Shown here in pieces: positions 34,884-46,024 of a DNA stretch of 64,000 bases (its first letter is position 1; the number at the start of each line of letters is the position of its first letter). The notes under the pieces were generated by a model. The model made no database searches. It had not been told where the DNA came from and was given only the letters and a program-made list of their open reading frames with translations. The stretch lies in contig JANCIK010000002.1 in NCBI GenBank assembly GCA_028532985.1, forward strand, positions 434,001 to 498,000, in the 5' to 3' direction. The stretch is from Stropharia rugosoannulata (taxonomy: Eukaryota; Basidiomycota; Agaricomycetes; Agaricales; Strophariaceae). The position numbers and the translations under genes were made by a program.

Positions 34884-37800
34884 ATGAACACCTCCAGACA
34901 ACGGGTTACATGGATGACCTTGGGTATTGTATGCTTTCATAGCTTTGTAAACGCAACAACCGTCCCGCCGCCGGGATTTTCGGCTCCTTCAAGCACTGGT
35001 CTTGACCTAGTGAATTTGCTCATTGGAAATGGTGGCGACACTCCCAATGGTTCCGGTGGTATGATACCCAGCACCGCGCCTCCGTTCGCTATGACCCGCT
35101 GGGTTGCCCAGACACAAGTACACTACGTTTCAGCAACGCCGTACAACTGGACTCTCAACCAAGTCATGGGAGTCGTTGGAACGCGGCAACCCGCCATATG
35201 GATGGGTGAAAGTGCACCAATAAGTGTCAGTGCAGGAGTTGGTGACGACGTGATAGTGGACTTCAACCAGCGAGGGCTGGACGTTATTCGAGGGAGTGAT
35301 GGGCAGAAAAATGAAGTCGTGAGCTCAGGTTACTATAGCGTCCAGTTGGATGACAAGCACGGAGGTACCATCAAGATTGAACAGACTGCTAGTATGTATC
35401 ATATTGTCTCTTTACATTTTACTTTTTGACGTGAAATAGCCTCCCGTACTGCTCATCTGCGGTTTACATTTACTGGCGAACAATCGCCATATCTGCTTTT
35501 CGAAGCCTCCCGCCCTTCTGTCATCACTTCCGATGCTACCAACATCACTTATCCTCTTGGGGGCGTGTCAATTCAGGGCTCACACGAAATATGTGGCTGG
35601 TCAGACGAACGTCAAGACTGGATCATCGCTCCAACCTCGATCGCGCCTTTCTCGCAGAACTTCAAAGGTTATTTCTGTGCTCGTTTCGACGCAGATACTC
35701 CAAATCCTACGTACGGTGTCACTCAGAATGCGACCATGACTTCCCCTGCTCAGGGACGAGCCTTCACCGGCCCCCTTCTCAGCGCTTTTGCCCAGTTCCC
35801 CAAAACAGGCGCAGAAGAGACAATTATCACGCTTCGCGTAGGAACGTCGTTCATTTCCGAAGAGCAAGCCAGGAAAAACCTTGATACCGAAATCCCGGAC
35901 GTATCTGATAGCAGTAGCCGCACAGGTGACCTGCATCTTATCCCAGGAACGTTTGAAAACACCGCTTACCGCGTGCGCAAGTCGTGGACAGACTTGTTAA
36001 ATCGTGTTGATGTGGAAGTGTATGCAGATGGGAGGGGCATTAACGAAGACAGTAGAGATTACATTGACCTACAGACATTTTGGACCGGAATAGTCCATAC
36101 ACTGCAGGTACGTGTTCCTGTTTTGTTCCCTGTTGCCCGGCATATATCTTACTGTTGGTGCAGTATCCATATGAACAACACGAGGGCGATCTCTACTACT
36201 CCGGATACGACAACCAAGTTCACCAACTTGAAGCTGACGGCAAATCATACACCGGCTACTCTATCTGGGTAAGCAGCCCGCCAAACCAACAGTATATCTT
36301 GACATACTCATTTATTACTCCTTGTAGGACACATATCGTGCGGAATGGGCATGGCAGATCCTATTTGTCCCTGATAGGATCCCGGGCATGATACAGAGCA
36401 TGCTGGCCGATTTCAAGGAGGTAGGTTGGATGTGTTTCATAACCTCTGACAATTAATTGATCGCCCACCTATCATTTCAGGGAGGTTGGCTACCGATGTG
36501 GAAGAACATTGTGGAAACGAACATCATGGTAAAACATCGAACATACTCTCCCTTTCCTTAATATCTGACTGCAACTTGCTTGACGCTTGATATTAGGTCG
36601 CAACTCATGCTGATTCCCTGATAGCAGAAGCCGTACTCAAAAATATAACTGGTTTCGACCGTGACTTGGCATGGGAGGCTGTGTGGAAAGATGCCACAGT
36701 TCCTCCTAAGGACGACGCTACTGTAGTGTAGGCTCTTATTCCACGTCATTGTTTTCTATATTAATCACATCAACTACAGATATTCTGATCGCGAGGAGGC
36801 AAGTGCAAATCTATCATCGCTCGACGTCGACGAAAACTGATGTCATCACATGTGTAGCACGTAGACTACGAAGTACGTGCCGGTCTGTCGACAGTGTTCG
36901 CCGATAGAGGATGGGTCGCGGATGATATACACTCAGAAAGTGCATCGCGGACCCTCGACTATTCATGTAAACATTTCTACTTTCTTCCCAGTACACTACT
37001 AATGGATTTTGTAACGACTAGATGACGACTATGCTGCGTATGTCTTAGCGCGAGAGCTCGGGAAGCCGGATAACATAACGGAGTTCTTGTTCAACCGTTC
37101 CATGAATAACCCTTTTGAAATCTTCAATGACGATACCGGCTTTATGGAGGCGAGGAACGCAAATGGCAGCTGGGCTGGGCCCGATAACGGTTGGACAGAA
37201 GGTATAGATATTCTGATTTCCGTTTTGTCGAACGCTAACGTCGATACCACTAGGCGATAAGTGGGCATACTCTTTCGACGTCGTGCACGATGTCCCAACT
37301 CTCATCGAACGACGGGGAGGGAAGATTAAGTTTGTTCAGAGTTTGGAAGACCATTTCAATGGCGGACACAACGACCACAGTAATGAAGTGAGGGCGTCCA
37401 TCGAGATCGCTTTGCTTGATACTTACAATGCGCTCATTCCAGCCCTCACATCATATACCATATCTGTATTCCATGTCAGGCGCCGCGTTCAAGACTCAGG
37501 AGCGAGTTCGGGAAATTGCCATAGCCAACTATAACAATACCCCGACAGGACTGTCTGGTGTAAGTTGCTTCTTCTGTATTAGAATTTGAACGCTGACCAC
37601 TCCGGCCCGTCAATAGAACGAAGACTGTGGTCAGATGAGCGCTTGGTATATCTTCTCTGCGATGGGCTTCTACCCAGTCAACCCCGTGTCAGGCGAATAT
37701 ATTGTTGGAAGGTATGTCGTGTACCACCCTTTGCCTACGTACGTTCCACTTACTGCCGTGGTGTAGTCCATTCTTCGAAAAGGTGTCCATATCTCTGCAA

Positions 37801-38133
37801 GGATCCGGGGCTACTAATGGACCCGCTAAGAAATTGACGATAACTGCTCTGGGAGCGAGGACGAAACAGTACATCAAGTCACTCACTATCGATGGCGTTT
37901 CTGTCACCCAGCCTGTTATCCGACATGAACAGATAGCCAACGGCGCAGACGTCGTGTTTGAGATGAGTGATGAAGTAGAAGCGTGGGGTAACGATCCCGA
38001 TATACTTGCGGTCTTTGGTCCTGGATCTAGCGTAGGCAATACGGATGGTGGAAGTGATACTCCTCAGGTAAGTATGCCCATGCGTGGCGCCAGCCATGAA
38101 AACTCTAACGATGCAATTCGTGATGAGCTCTGA
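34884..38133 (+). CDS. GH92 alpha-1,2-mannosidase, secreted
   Basis: Family 92 exo-acting, calcium-dependent alpha-mannosidase, expected to trim mannose from glycoproteins or mannans. The 14 exons are 34884..35391, 35440..36107, 36164..36268, 36328..36420, 36481..36528, 36597..36727, 36780..36798, 36858..36966, 37022..37201, 37254..37387, 37443..37559, 37617..37711, 37767..38067 and 38128..38133, giving 837 aa. The start at 34884 gives a clean signal peptide (TWMTLGIVCFHSFVNA); an in-frame ATG at 34857 would add nine residues. Family signatures are in order: VNLLIGNGGDTPNGSGGMIP, YPYEQHEGDLYYSGYD, GGWLPMWKNI, YEVRAGLS, SESASRTLDY, GHNDHSNEPSHHIPYLYS (659-676, around the presumed catalytic Glu) and GNEDCGQMSAWYIFSAMGFYP (from about residue 704). 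Exon 7 is 19 nt and is followed by a GC-AG intron (GAG|GCAAGT). The last intron is 60 nt, in frame and stop-free; retaining it would end the protein in RDEL. Confidence 0.9.
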
Positions 38134-38563
38134 CTTCGCGGATCGTCATGACTGAAAATGGAGAGTGTATAATGTAATTAATTAACGGTGATCAGTGAAG
38201 AGCTTATGGTAATATATGACTAGCTATGTGTGTGTAAGAGAGAGCGTGTTATATGCCTCAAGGCAGTTCAAGATTAGTAAATGTAGTTGAACGTTGCATG
38301 TGAGTACGTGAATGAGTGTAAACTTGTATAGTACTGGAAAAAAAATAGAATTATGAGGACTGTAAGATAGTAAGCATAATATGCGGGAAAACGCGTGTGG
38401 AGGCACCACCCAGGCGCAGACGCTGGAAGGAGAGGAAGTGAAGAATTAAAAAAAGAAGTAGTAAAAGAGCTGCCATCGCCTGATTTAAGATATATACTAT
38501 GAGCTTGTTGCTTGTATGAATTAGAGATGAAGGGACGTACAATATTAAAAAACCGCCGAAACT
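38134..38563. other. 3' intergenic of GH92
   Basis: AT-rich, A-tract-bearing sequence between the GH92 stop and the small minus-strand ORF. It probably holds UTRs. No other feature seen. Confidence 0.4.
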
Positions 38564-38752
38564 TTAACGACCAGAAAGAGCGCCGCTAAGGCTGCTGAAT
38601 CCTGTTTGTTGTGTAGGCTTTACTGGTGCGTGAAGATGGTTCGCTCCAGGCGTGGTTGGGCGGTCGGGCTTAGTGGGTCCACCAGTGGCTCCACTAAGCG
38701 CCGAGTATCCAGACAGGGCTCCGCCCTTAAGCTGGTGAAGGCTCGATGACAT
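38564..38752 (-). CDS. Small Gly/Ser/Leu-rich hypothetical protein
   Basis: A 62-aa open frame. The protein has low sequence complexity: GALSG, SALSG and SLSGALSG repeats at both ends frame a Pro/Thr-rich middle (GGPTKPDRPTTPGAN). There is no signal peptide, membrane segment or cysteine. The start codon has A at -3. Coherent repeats in one frame argue for a real small protein, but there is no family I recognise and it could still be chance. Confidence 0.4.
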   Translation of the reverse strand: MSSSLHQLKGGALSGYSALSGATGGPTKPDRPTTPGANHLHAPVKPTQQTGFSSLSGALSGR

Positions 38753-41700
38753 ATTAAAGTTGAAAATTAAAGAAGGTAAAATAAGAAAAGGGAATAGAAA
38801 GAATAGAACGTCCTGCGCTGTGGGATGGGTGCCTGGGGCATCTACCTGCTCATCTGCTCGTACTTATACCCCGGGATTGGACCGCAGGCGGTGAGTAGGT
38901 CCACACTTACATTGTCACTGTCTTTGTGGAAAGCAAGAGCCACATAAAGTGCCTCAAAATAGGCCACCTTGGCGGTGTTTCTTTCAATTTCATTACGTTG
39001 TGAGTTCGGTGGACAATGGTGTTTGTCACCCCGTCCCGACATCACCCTTAAGTGGCGTCGGTGGTCAGTAAGGTGACCTCATTCATAAGTATTGGAATAT
39101 GATTTCACTTATAAACAGTGATACTATCGTTAGCTATGAGTCTGAGACGCGAGAAGTACTTGCTTACTGTTAAATGAGTACCTATGCACAGTGGACGCAG
39201 TCTTGAACTTCATGTGAGGTGAGTATGTGCACACCTGCGTCGGGCGACGGTCTAAGCTTTGCAAATTTAGAGTTGTGCAGTGCCACTTGATGAACAAAGT
39301 CCTTTATTTATGTCACATTACATTTACTCGGCTAAGCAAAAGCTATGCCCAGAAGATATGCTCTGAGGCTCTTTATCACAGTGATATGTCATTTATAAAG
39401 AATGCAAGGTTCACGGACACAGTAGGGTTGTGATAATTCAATACACACCCGTGCCGCGTGTACTTTGAAAGGACCTTTTTGTACTCGTAGGCAGTTGTGA
39501 TAGTAAAAGGGCTTGACCACGTTAGAGCTGCGTCTGTGCTACATAGATATATGCGCATCCCCCTGACCGTAATTCACAAACCATCATGATGACTGTGTCC
39601 GCGTTCACGGTGCTAGTGATTGGAACTTTGTAGCAGTGAAGTTAGCTCAAGCTTATGATTGCTGGATGTGAATTTTGAGCAGAGATTTGGTGTTGTCATT
39701 GTACATTCAATGGCAGCTTTTTTGTTTACACGAGACTGTATTAGAAAATGAGGTCCTTTGTTACGTCAAGCAGTGAACGCATATTAGGATAGCACAGCAT
39801 CGTATACAGACACTGGTACAAAGACTCGGATATCTGATGCATATATGCACAGTATATGCGGTTTCATGTGTGTGCAAGGAAAAGGAAGTGCACGACTTGG
39901 CGCTGACGTCACGATGCAGACTAGCAAGATGTGAGATTTCGGAGTTGCCTAAAGCAGCAAGTCGCTTACTTCATTTGGACGAACTTTCTGGTGTTTGGGG
40001 AGATCACGACCCCAAGCACACGGACTGGGGAGGGCAAACAGCGTCAATCTTCATAAGAGTATAACAGGCGCGCGACTCGAACTTCCCCATCTCTTTTCCC
40101 ATCAGTATGCCTGTACACGGTCAACCGGTTACTATGCTCAGCTCGTGTCCTCCGCTGGCGCCTGCGACATCCATCGAACAAAGGTTACGGCTACGGCAAG
40201 TAGATTCCAGTGCACTTTCTCTTGTGGGTCATTGCACTACTTACGTAGCTCACCGACATACGAGTAGCCCCGACATGCGGGTAGCCCAACCTCGTCCCAT
40301 GGCAAATCACACAAACCCCTTTTTATGATGCCTCCTTTACATACACACTTGAAAGAGGGATATATGCTCAAGATATCACCGCATATATCTATGCAGTCTC
40401 ATATGTCGACGTTTGTCTGAGCTCTTAGACTATCGAGATTCAGGCTACATGGTTACTACATAATATCGTTCTCGTAAAATTATCAGTAAGTACTGCTCTC
40501 CCTGACGCTAATTTAGAGCCGTCTCGTTGATGCCGGCTCACTTGACTTGGTTGGCTAAGCAGGCAATCACGAATCGATCCTCAGACCTGGACACCTAAGC
40601 GCTCATTAACCAACAGGAACACCTACTTTGATAACCTTTCTGCTTCCGTCTTTTTCTACGCTTCATCAACAGACGCCCATTTAAGTTCAGAAAGAACAAC
40701 GCACTTCAAAAGTGCTTTGAGCGGAATGCGAGTTTACACTTACGCTCTCATTCTCACTACGAGACCTTCCCTGCTTCTGTGATCCCCTCGTTCTCTTTTC
40801 ACCTACTCGCCCTCTCCTTCTGTTTTCCTTGTTATTATATGGTGCAAGGCGGGCATGCGGATTCGCCGCTCGTCTCCCTGTTCCTCATGTACCCAGCCTG
40901 AGCTGACATCCCTTTGCGCACCATCAACTTCCAGACGCATTGGTCGTGTCTGCGGATGCGCGCTTGATCCCTCCGATCGGCTGCCACCGCAGGCCTCTTT
41001 CCACATGAGTGCTCATTGCACACCCTACCAGGATCTTCCCTCTTGTTTCCGGTCTGTGCAGCCGGAGCGGGCTAGTCTTCAAATGCAGCAACAAACGGTG
41101 ATATCTCATCGAAAATAGGTCCTTCAAGAAATAATGACATAAGAAACCACCAAATTATCTGCTGCTGAATTCTAAACCTGTATTCTTATCCTTTTACAAA
41201 AACAATGGAATGAATAGAGAAAATCAGCCCTATGATTTGAGCATGTGTGTAGAGTTCTACATTAGAGATTAAAACTACTAACATCTTTTTGTCCTTGGAT
41301 ATCAAGACTTTTGACAAAGAATAAATAAAACATAGACCAGTTCCATGCTTGTAGGTAAACTTATAGCTTTTGAAATAGGACTAAGAGCCCATATACTTAT
41401 GAGAAGAGATTTGGCATTATTCTATGCGCAAAGTGGATGAAGAGCGGGTACTTTTTAACCGGGTACTTTACGGTGGACTCAGAAGCAGTGCGCTATGCCA
41501 GCAAACACCCTCAAACACCCCGGTAAATAACTATCGGCTGGAACGTTTTCGTAACTGCGCTCATACAATTCAAGCATTACCTCGTTTGCTCAGGCTTCTG
41601 ATCTACATTCGAAGCTAAGATCGATATTCATATATAGCAAAATTACAATACGAAACACAACTTCGGAAGCATATCACTGGTAGTATTCTCCAACTTGACT

Positions 41701-42401
41701 ATACTACCATATCCGTCATTTAATACCCTCCGCAGCGCTCGGAAGTGCTTGACAAGATACATAGTAGTTATTATTGCACTTAGATTTACATGTAAACTGT
41801 TGATGAACATTGTAAATACATGTCTTCGAATTAACTCTTCCAGCTTTCTGACTACAGCAAGCTTGCAGTAAGCAGATAAGATATCAGGGATAAAATGCCT
41901 CTATAACTTCTGTTTATTTTAGTTCGGCCATGACACAGCATGTTGGTCAAATATGCTCCACCAACTAAAAATCTATTTTATTTGCCAACTGCAAAAGTCC
42001 ATGGATCCGGTGATGGACCGAGGGCCCAAGATATGCAGTGAGCTCAGTGCACTAAAACACAAAGGAAAGAAAGAGTTTAGTTGGTTGCCTTATGATAATA
42101 ACAAGTTTGAGTTGAATACACATTTATGTTTCCTATTTACTTCAAGTTTACTTAGTACAACGTTGCTGGATGTGTATCCATTATGACAGCACTTTACTCT
42201 CTTCAAAGCATTCTGTGGTAAAGTGTCTATAGGCGCATATTCTACAAAATACAAATAAAATGGAAACAAATCAATAAGCAGTCTTTCTACCACTACTTCC
42301 ATATAATCCTATCATCCTTCATGTAGTACAAGGTGATACACAGACGTAGCGGACTTTCAATATTGCGGATGCTTCCGGATTTTACTATTACAGCCGCTCC
42401 T
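38753..42401. other. Gene-poor region
   Basis: Open frames of 60-90 codons on both strands with no recognisable domain and no chain of compatible splice sites. CT-rich sequence occurs at about 40.6-40.85 kb. Nothing else can be supported. Confidence 0.4.
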
Positions 42402-43367
42402 ACAACAACGAGGACGTTCCGGTATTCGAGAGTCCGCCCCTCCGAGTGTCCATGGACAGTCCGACTCGGACAGGTCACACATTTGTAATATGTGACACGG
42501 CGGGCCGCCATATGCGGTGGCGACGCGTCCAAGCGCTCCAAGTGAGAAATGACCTGGAAATCTTTCACTTTTATTTTCTTTAAAAATAGGTTTTAAGGAA
42601 AAATGGAACATACATATGTTTCAATAGGTCGGAAACATAGTCAAACTATTTGAAATCTATTCTTCCTTCTCATTGAGCACATAATGTGATTTATTGCTTT
42701 CTTTTACTGTCTATATAAACATACATCCATTGCGAGCTATTCAAATCTGTTACAACAATGTTACAATCTAGTAGCTCGTCTAATAGAATCGATTCCCACA
42801 TATCCCCACCTATTCCTTTACATACGCTCATTTCCATTTGGGTGCATTGCCCGTAGTAGACCAGAATTTGAAACCCAAGAAAGCGCACAGAAGAGCCAGG
42901 AGAGCAGTTGCATACAGCAGCCAAAGTCCAGAGAAACAAAAGAGCTGTGAAGTACCTATTCAGAGCAAGCAGCAAGCAGACAGTCGAAGCTGGTCAGTGA
43001 GGGGCAAGTGAAAAGCATGAGCATCCTAGAGGTATAGGTGTAGTCCGGTTCTTTAAGCAAGGTCAGTGACTATCACAGGTGACAGCAATATTAGATACGC
43101 ACCCTTTAATGCCTACTATCGCCCTTACCATCTGCAATGGTTTTATGTGGTTAGGGCGGGGTACATATCACAATGGGGTCCTGGGGGGTTGCTCGAGTCC
43201 AACATTCCGAGGCGAGTGCTTGTGGCAATCAAGTGGCAACCGTCCCCTCTGAAGCGGACGTTGAATCTGAGATGGAAATGTCACGTACATGATGTTTTCC
43301 CAGCCGGACAGTCCGCCTAGGACATGGAGGGGCGGACTCTCGATTTCCGGAACATTTACACAACAAC
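42402..43367. mobile_element. Candidate non-autonomous DNA transposon with inverted termini
   Basis: TCGAGAGTCCGCCCCTCC at 42426-42443 recurs as an exact reverse complement at 43326-43343. Adding the adjacent GTTCCGG blocks (42417-42423 and 43347-43353) gives 26 of 28 matching positions. Weaker inverted similarity runs further inward. Outside both ends lies the same 8-mer ACAACAAC (42402-42409 and 43360-43367), which would fit an 8-bp target duplication and a 950-bp element. No transposase is encoded; the only internal frame of note (42691-42975, minus) resembles nothing known. The TIR-to-8-mer junctions are a few bases apart and imperfect, so the exact ends are uncertain. Confidence 0.55.
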
Positions 43368-43591
43368 ATACCCAAAGGACAAATGATGCAACTCCCAAGG
43401 CCCGGGCCGTCGCCTCCGGGAGACAATCTTCGCAACTATTACTTGAGCAATTATGTCAAAAATCTGCTCTAATATCGCGCTTTTCAAGCTATTTAGCTTG
43501 TTTTTTGTTTAAAAAATCAGAAAAAATCGCTAAAAATCGCTAAAAATTTGTTTTTTGAAGGGAATACTGCAATTTTTACCATAAACCTATC

Positions 43592-43678
43592 GGCCCCATG
43601 GTCTAGTCGCATGATTCCTGCTTTGGGTTACGTAATCATAGTTGCAGGAGGTCCTGGGTTCAATTCCCAGTGTGGCCC
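43592..43678 (+). tRNA. tRNA-Pro(TGG)-like, 15-nt intron, probably degenerate
   Basis: Folds as a tRNA. The acceptor arm is GGCCCCA/TGTGGCC with one C-T mismatch at the fifth pair. The D arm begins GTCTAGT. The anticodon stem CCTGC/GCAGG encloses TTTGGG, a 15-nt intron and a final T, giving anticodon TGG. The T arm is CTGGG-TTCAATT-CCCAG. It strongly resembles fungal tRNA-Pro. The mismatch and the loss of G18 in the D loop (AGTCGCAT instead of AGTGGTAT) suggest a decayed copy or the head of a tRNA-derived SINE. A TTTT run follows three bases downstream. Confidence 0.6.
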
Positions 43679-44369
43679 TCTTTTGCTCTACTGCCTTGTC
43701 AGGCAGAGCTTTACAAGTCTTATTTTTTTCTATTTTTATGCAATTTCATGTTATCTTGCCCTCAAGCCAGTTTGAAGTACCAGAGATACTGCATAAGCCT
43801 TGCATTTTTCTTTTACTCTAACATTGTCTATATAATATGTGTTCCTCCAAATGAGTCAAGCCCATACAATTTGCACATACTTGCCTTGTTGGACACTAAT
43901 ATATACATATAGAATGAACAGTTGCGTGTGCTTAAGTTGTTTCAGTCAACTAGTACTACACTATTCAGCTCTTTTCTTACTCTATTTCTACCCCTTTAAC
44001 CACTTAATCCCATTTCATCAAGAGTTGTACCGCTTGATTCCCTTTTTGATTCCCGACTTACTACAAATATGTTTCTGAGGAAAGTGGTTTCCCTTTTTTT
44101 TTTTTTTTTTTTTTTGCGGTTTTATTGCTGTTTCCTGGAAAAAAAACTAAATGGTTAAATTTCTGATGTGGTGTCTAAATTAAGTCAGAGATTTGCTGCA
44201 TAAGGAAGTAATTAAGACTCTGATGCAGCGAGCCGGAAGGCCTGCATAGTACCATTTCTATAGTGTATGCATCCAAGAAGTGTGCATGCAATGCAGCACA
44301 CAAATTTACACTTCTTTCAGGTTTATGTGCCATAAACTGTCTTCAGATTAAAAGAGGGCCCACATGTCT
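43679..44369. other. AT-rich stretch with poly-T tract
   Basis: No coding sequence. A run of about 21 T at 44094-44115 lies about 420 bp downstream of the tRNA-like sequence. Such a tract could be a retroposon tail on the minus strand or a simple homopolymer. Confidence 0.4.
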
Positions 44370-44679
44370 TTAAGAGGTACAGACAGCATTCTTCTGGCCC
44401 TCTGTCATGCACCCAAAGTCGCTGCCAGAGGGTGCAAACAAAACAAATTCTTCACCATTGCAGACAAATATATACGCGCTGCCATTGTTCACGCCAGGCG
44501 TGTTTGCGCAGCCGACATCACCTGAGAGACAGAATTATGAATGTTAAACGGGAGGAATAAGCAGCGCATGCTTTAAGCTGTAGCCTACCTGCTTCGTCTT
44601 CAGGACACGATTCGCCTACGTCCTATGCAATGACCACCCCTGCGAGGAGTGATAATACGAGAGAAGCAGAGAAACACAT
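44370..44679 (-). pseudogene. Small secreted cysteine-containing protein gene with in-frame amber stop
   Basis: Two exons (44679..44589 and 44521..44370) with a 67-nt intron (GTAGGC...CTCAG) make a continuous 81-codon frame. It opens with a signal peptide (MCFSASLVLSLLAGVVIA). The predicted mature part has five cysteines and segments GESC, GCANTPGVNNGSAYIFVCNG and FGC, ending VCTS. This resembles small secreted proteins common in wood and litter basidiomycetes, but I cannot name the family. The codon right after the signal peptide (44625..44623) is TAG, one transition from CAG. Splicing cannot remove it without destroying the signal peptide. It is therefore probably a recent nonsense allele. 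A TATA-like GATAAAAG lies about 70 nt upstream (44749-44756). Confidence 0.6.
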
Positions 44680-44756
44680 CACGTAATGTCTGAGGGTAAA
44701 GAACTAGTTGGCAGACTCGCTCTGAAGATACACAGCTCAGGCCGTAGACTTTTATC

Positions 44757-46024
44757 TTGGAAAACAAGTATAATAAGAATAACTCTTCCTAGTGGCATGA
44801 GCCCGAACGTTGCGGACGATTGTAAATAGATGGGTATGACGGGAGCAATTTCGAATTAAAGCCCCTTCGAAGCTCCTGCACATCCATTCAGCATATTTTC
44901 GCGTTAGGTGGAAGGCATGAATGGCCGGTAGAGTCGTCGTGTTTTCCATAAGGCCTAAACGAGCTAGAAATTGTGCTTGGTTTGCTTATACACAAAGCAC
45001 TTGGTAATTGGAGTAAGTGTAACGCATCTGCGGCTACACTGACTCCGACTTTATTTTTATTTTTGGGAAAGTTATAACACTAATAGCTGCATGGATCTAT
45101 GGCATTCTCTTTGCTATTGGTAGGTTGGCACATATATAGCTCAGTTCGGGCGTGTAGAATCCGGGAGGTCAAATGTGCTACTTACTAGCTCCGACCTTGC
45201 GATCCAAATAAGCCTAGCCAGGCTAGTAAGCAAAATAGCAAGTCCGACTCGAGTCTCCACGCAAGCTTAACATTCGCTACTACATCCAAAGAGTTTTAAT
45301 GTAAACGTGAGAGAATTCTTGGGAGTGGAAGACGTGAATATGACTGGGAGACTATGGATATGCTGAATAAACGTTCAAAGGGAGAATTAAGGCGGGCCCA
45401 CCAAATAGAACATCGCAGTGAAAGAAAAAGTCCAGAGAAGGTATGGCTGATTATTAGCTGTGGACTCTGTGCCGGCAAAAAGATCAGTTTAGATACTCTA
45501 CTTATTGAGACCTTGGGCTCTTGATAGCACCTATTGCCTGCCTTAATACTGTCTATGAAATTGCCTCCCTAGTGTTCGTCTAACAGTCGGAGGTCACGGT
45601 CGGCGTGAATGTGCTCTGATTAAGTTCCGAGTCGGAGTTTGACAGAGAATAAGTCTGGCCTCCCATTAGCTGACAGTCATAAGTATCATCTGCACCAGCC
45701 CCTCCTAGTCCCCACTACCTCCTCATTAGTCTGAGTGTCAACAGCGTGTTGCGGAGAAACCAAGGAGGAACGACTCGAGGTGAACACCAATGAGTCACAG
45801 AACAGGTGACGTGACAACGCGTCAACTTACATTTTCTCACCCTTGCCAAACTTGGCCTTGACCGTGGCACCTTTGTTTACCTATTTCCCCTCTACTACAC
45901 CTCCTCCCCACTGTTCGACTGCTCTGCTTGGTTCTACATTCTTGTTAGGGAATCACACGTAGCAGCCAGCTCGTCTCTGCGTTCAGAAGGTGGTACTGAC
46001 AGTGACAGTGGAGTCAACTCGACC
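44757..46024. other. Intergenic upstream of the BRCT gene
   Basis: No coding sequence supported. A CT-rich tract at about 45885-45930 lies roughly 100 bp before the BRCT start codon and fits a pyrimidine-rich fungal core promoter. Confidence 0.45.

Noticed and set aside
40070..40090. Minus-strand GTTCGAGTC resembling a tRNA T loop
   Set aside because: No acceptor stem, D arm or anticodon arm at tRNA spacing.
42691..42975. 94-codon minus-strand frame with a hydrophobic N-terminus inside the inverted-repeat element
   Set aside because: The hydrophobic start could mimic a signal peptide, but the rest has no recognisable features, and it is not a transposase.
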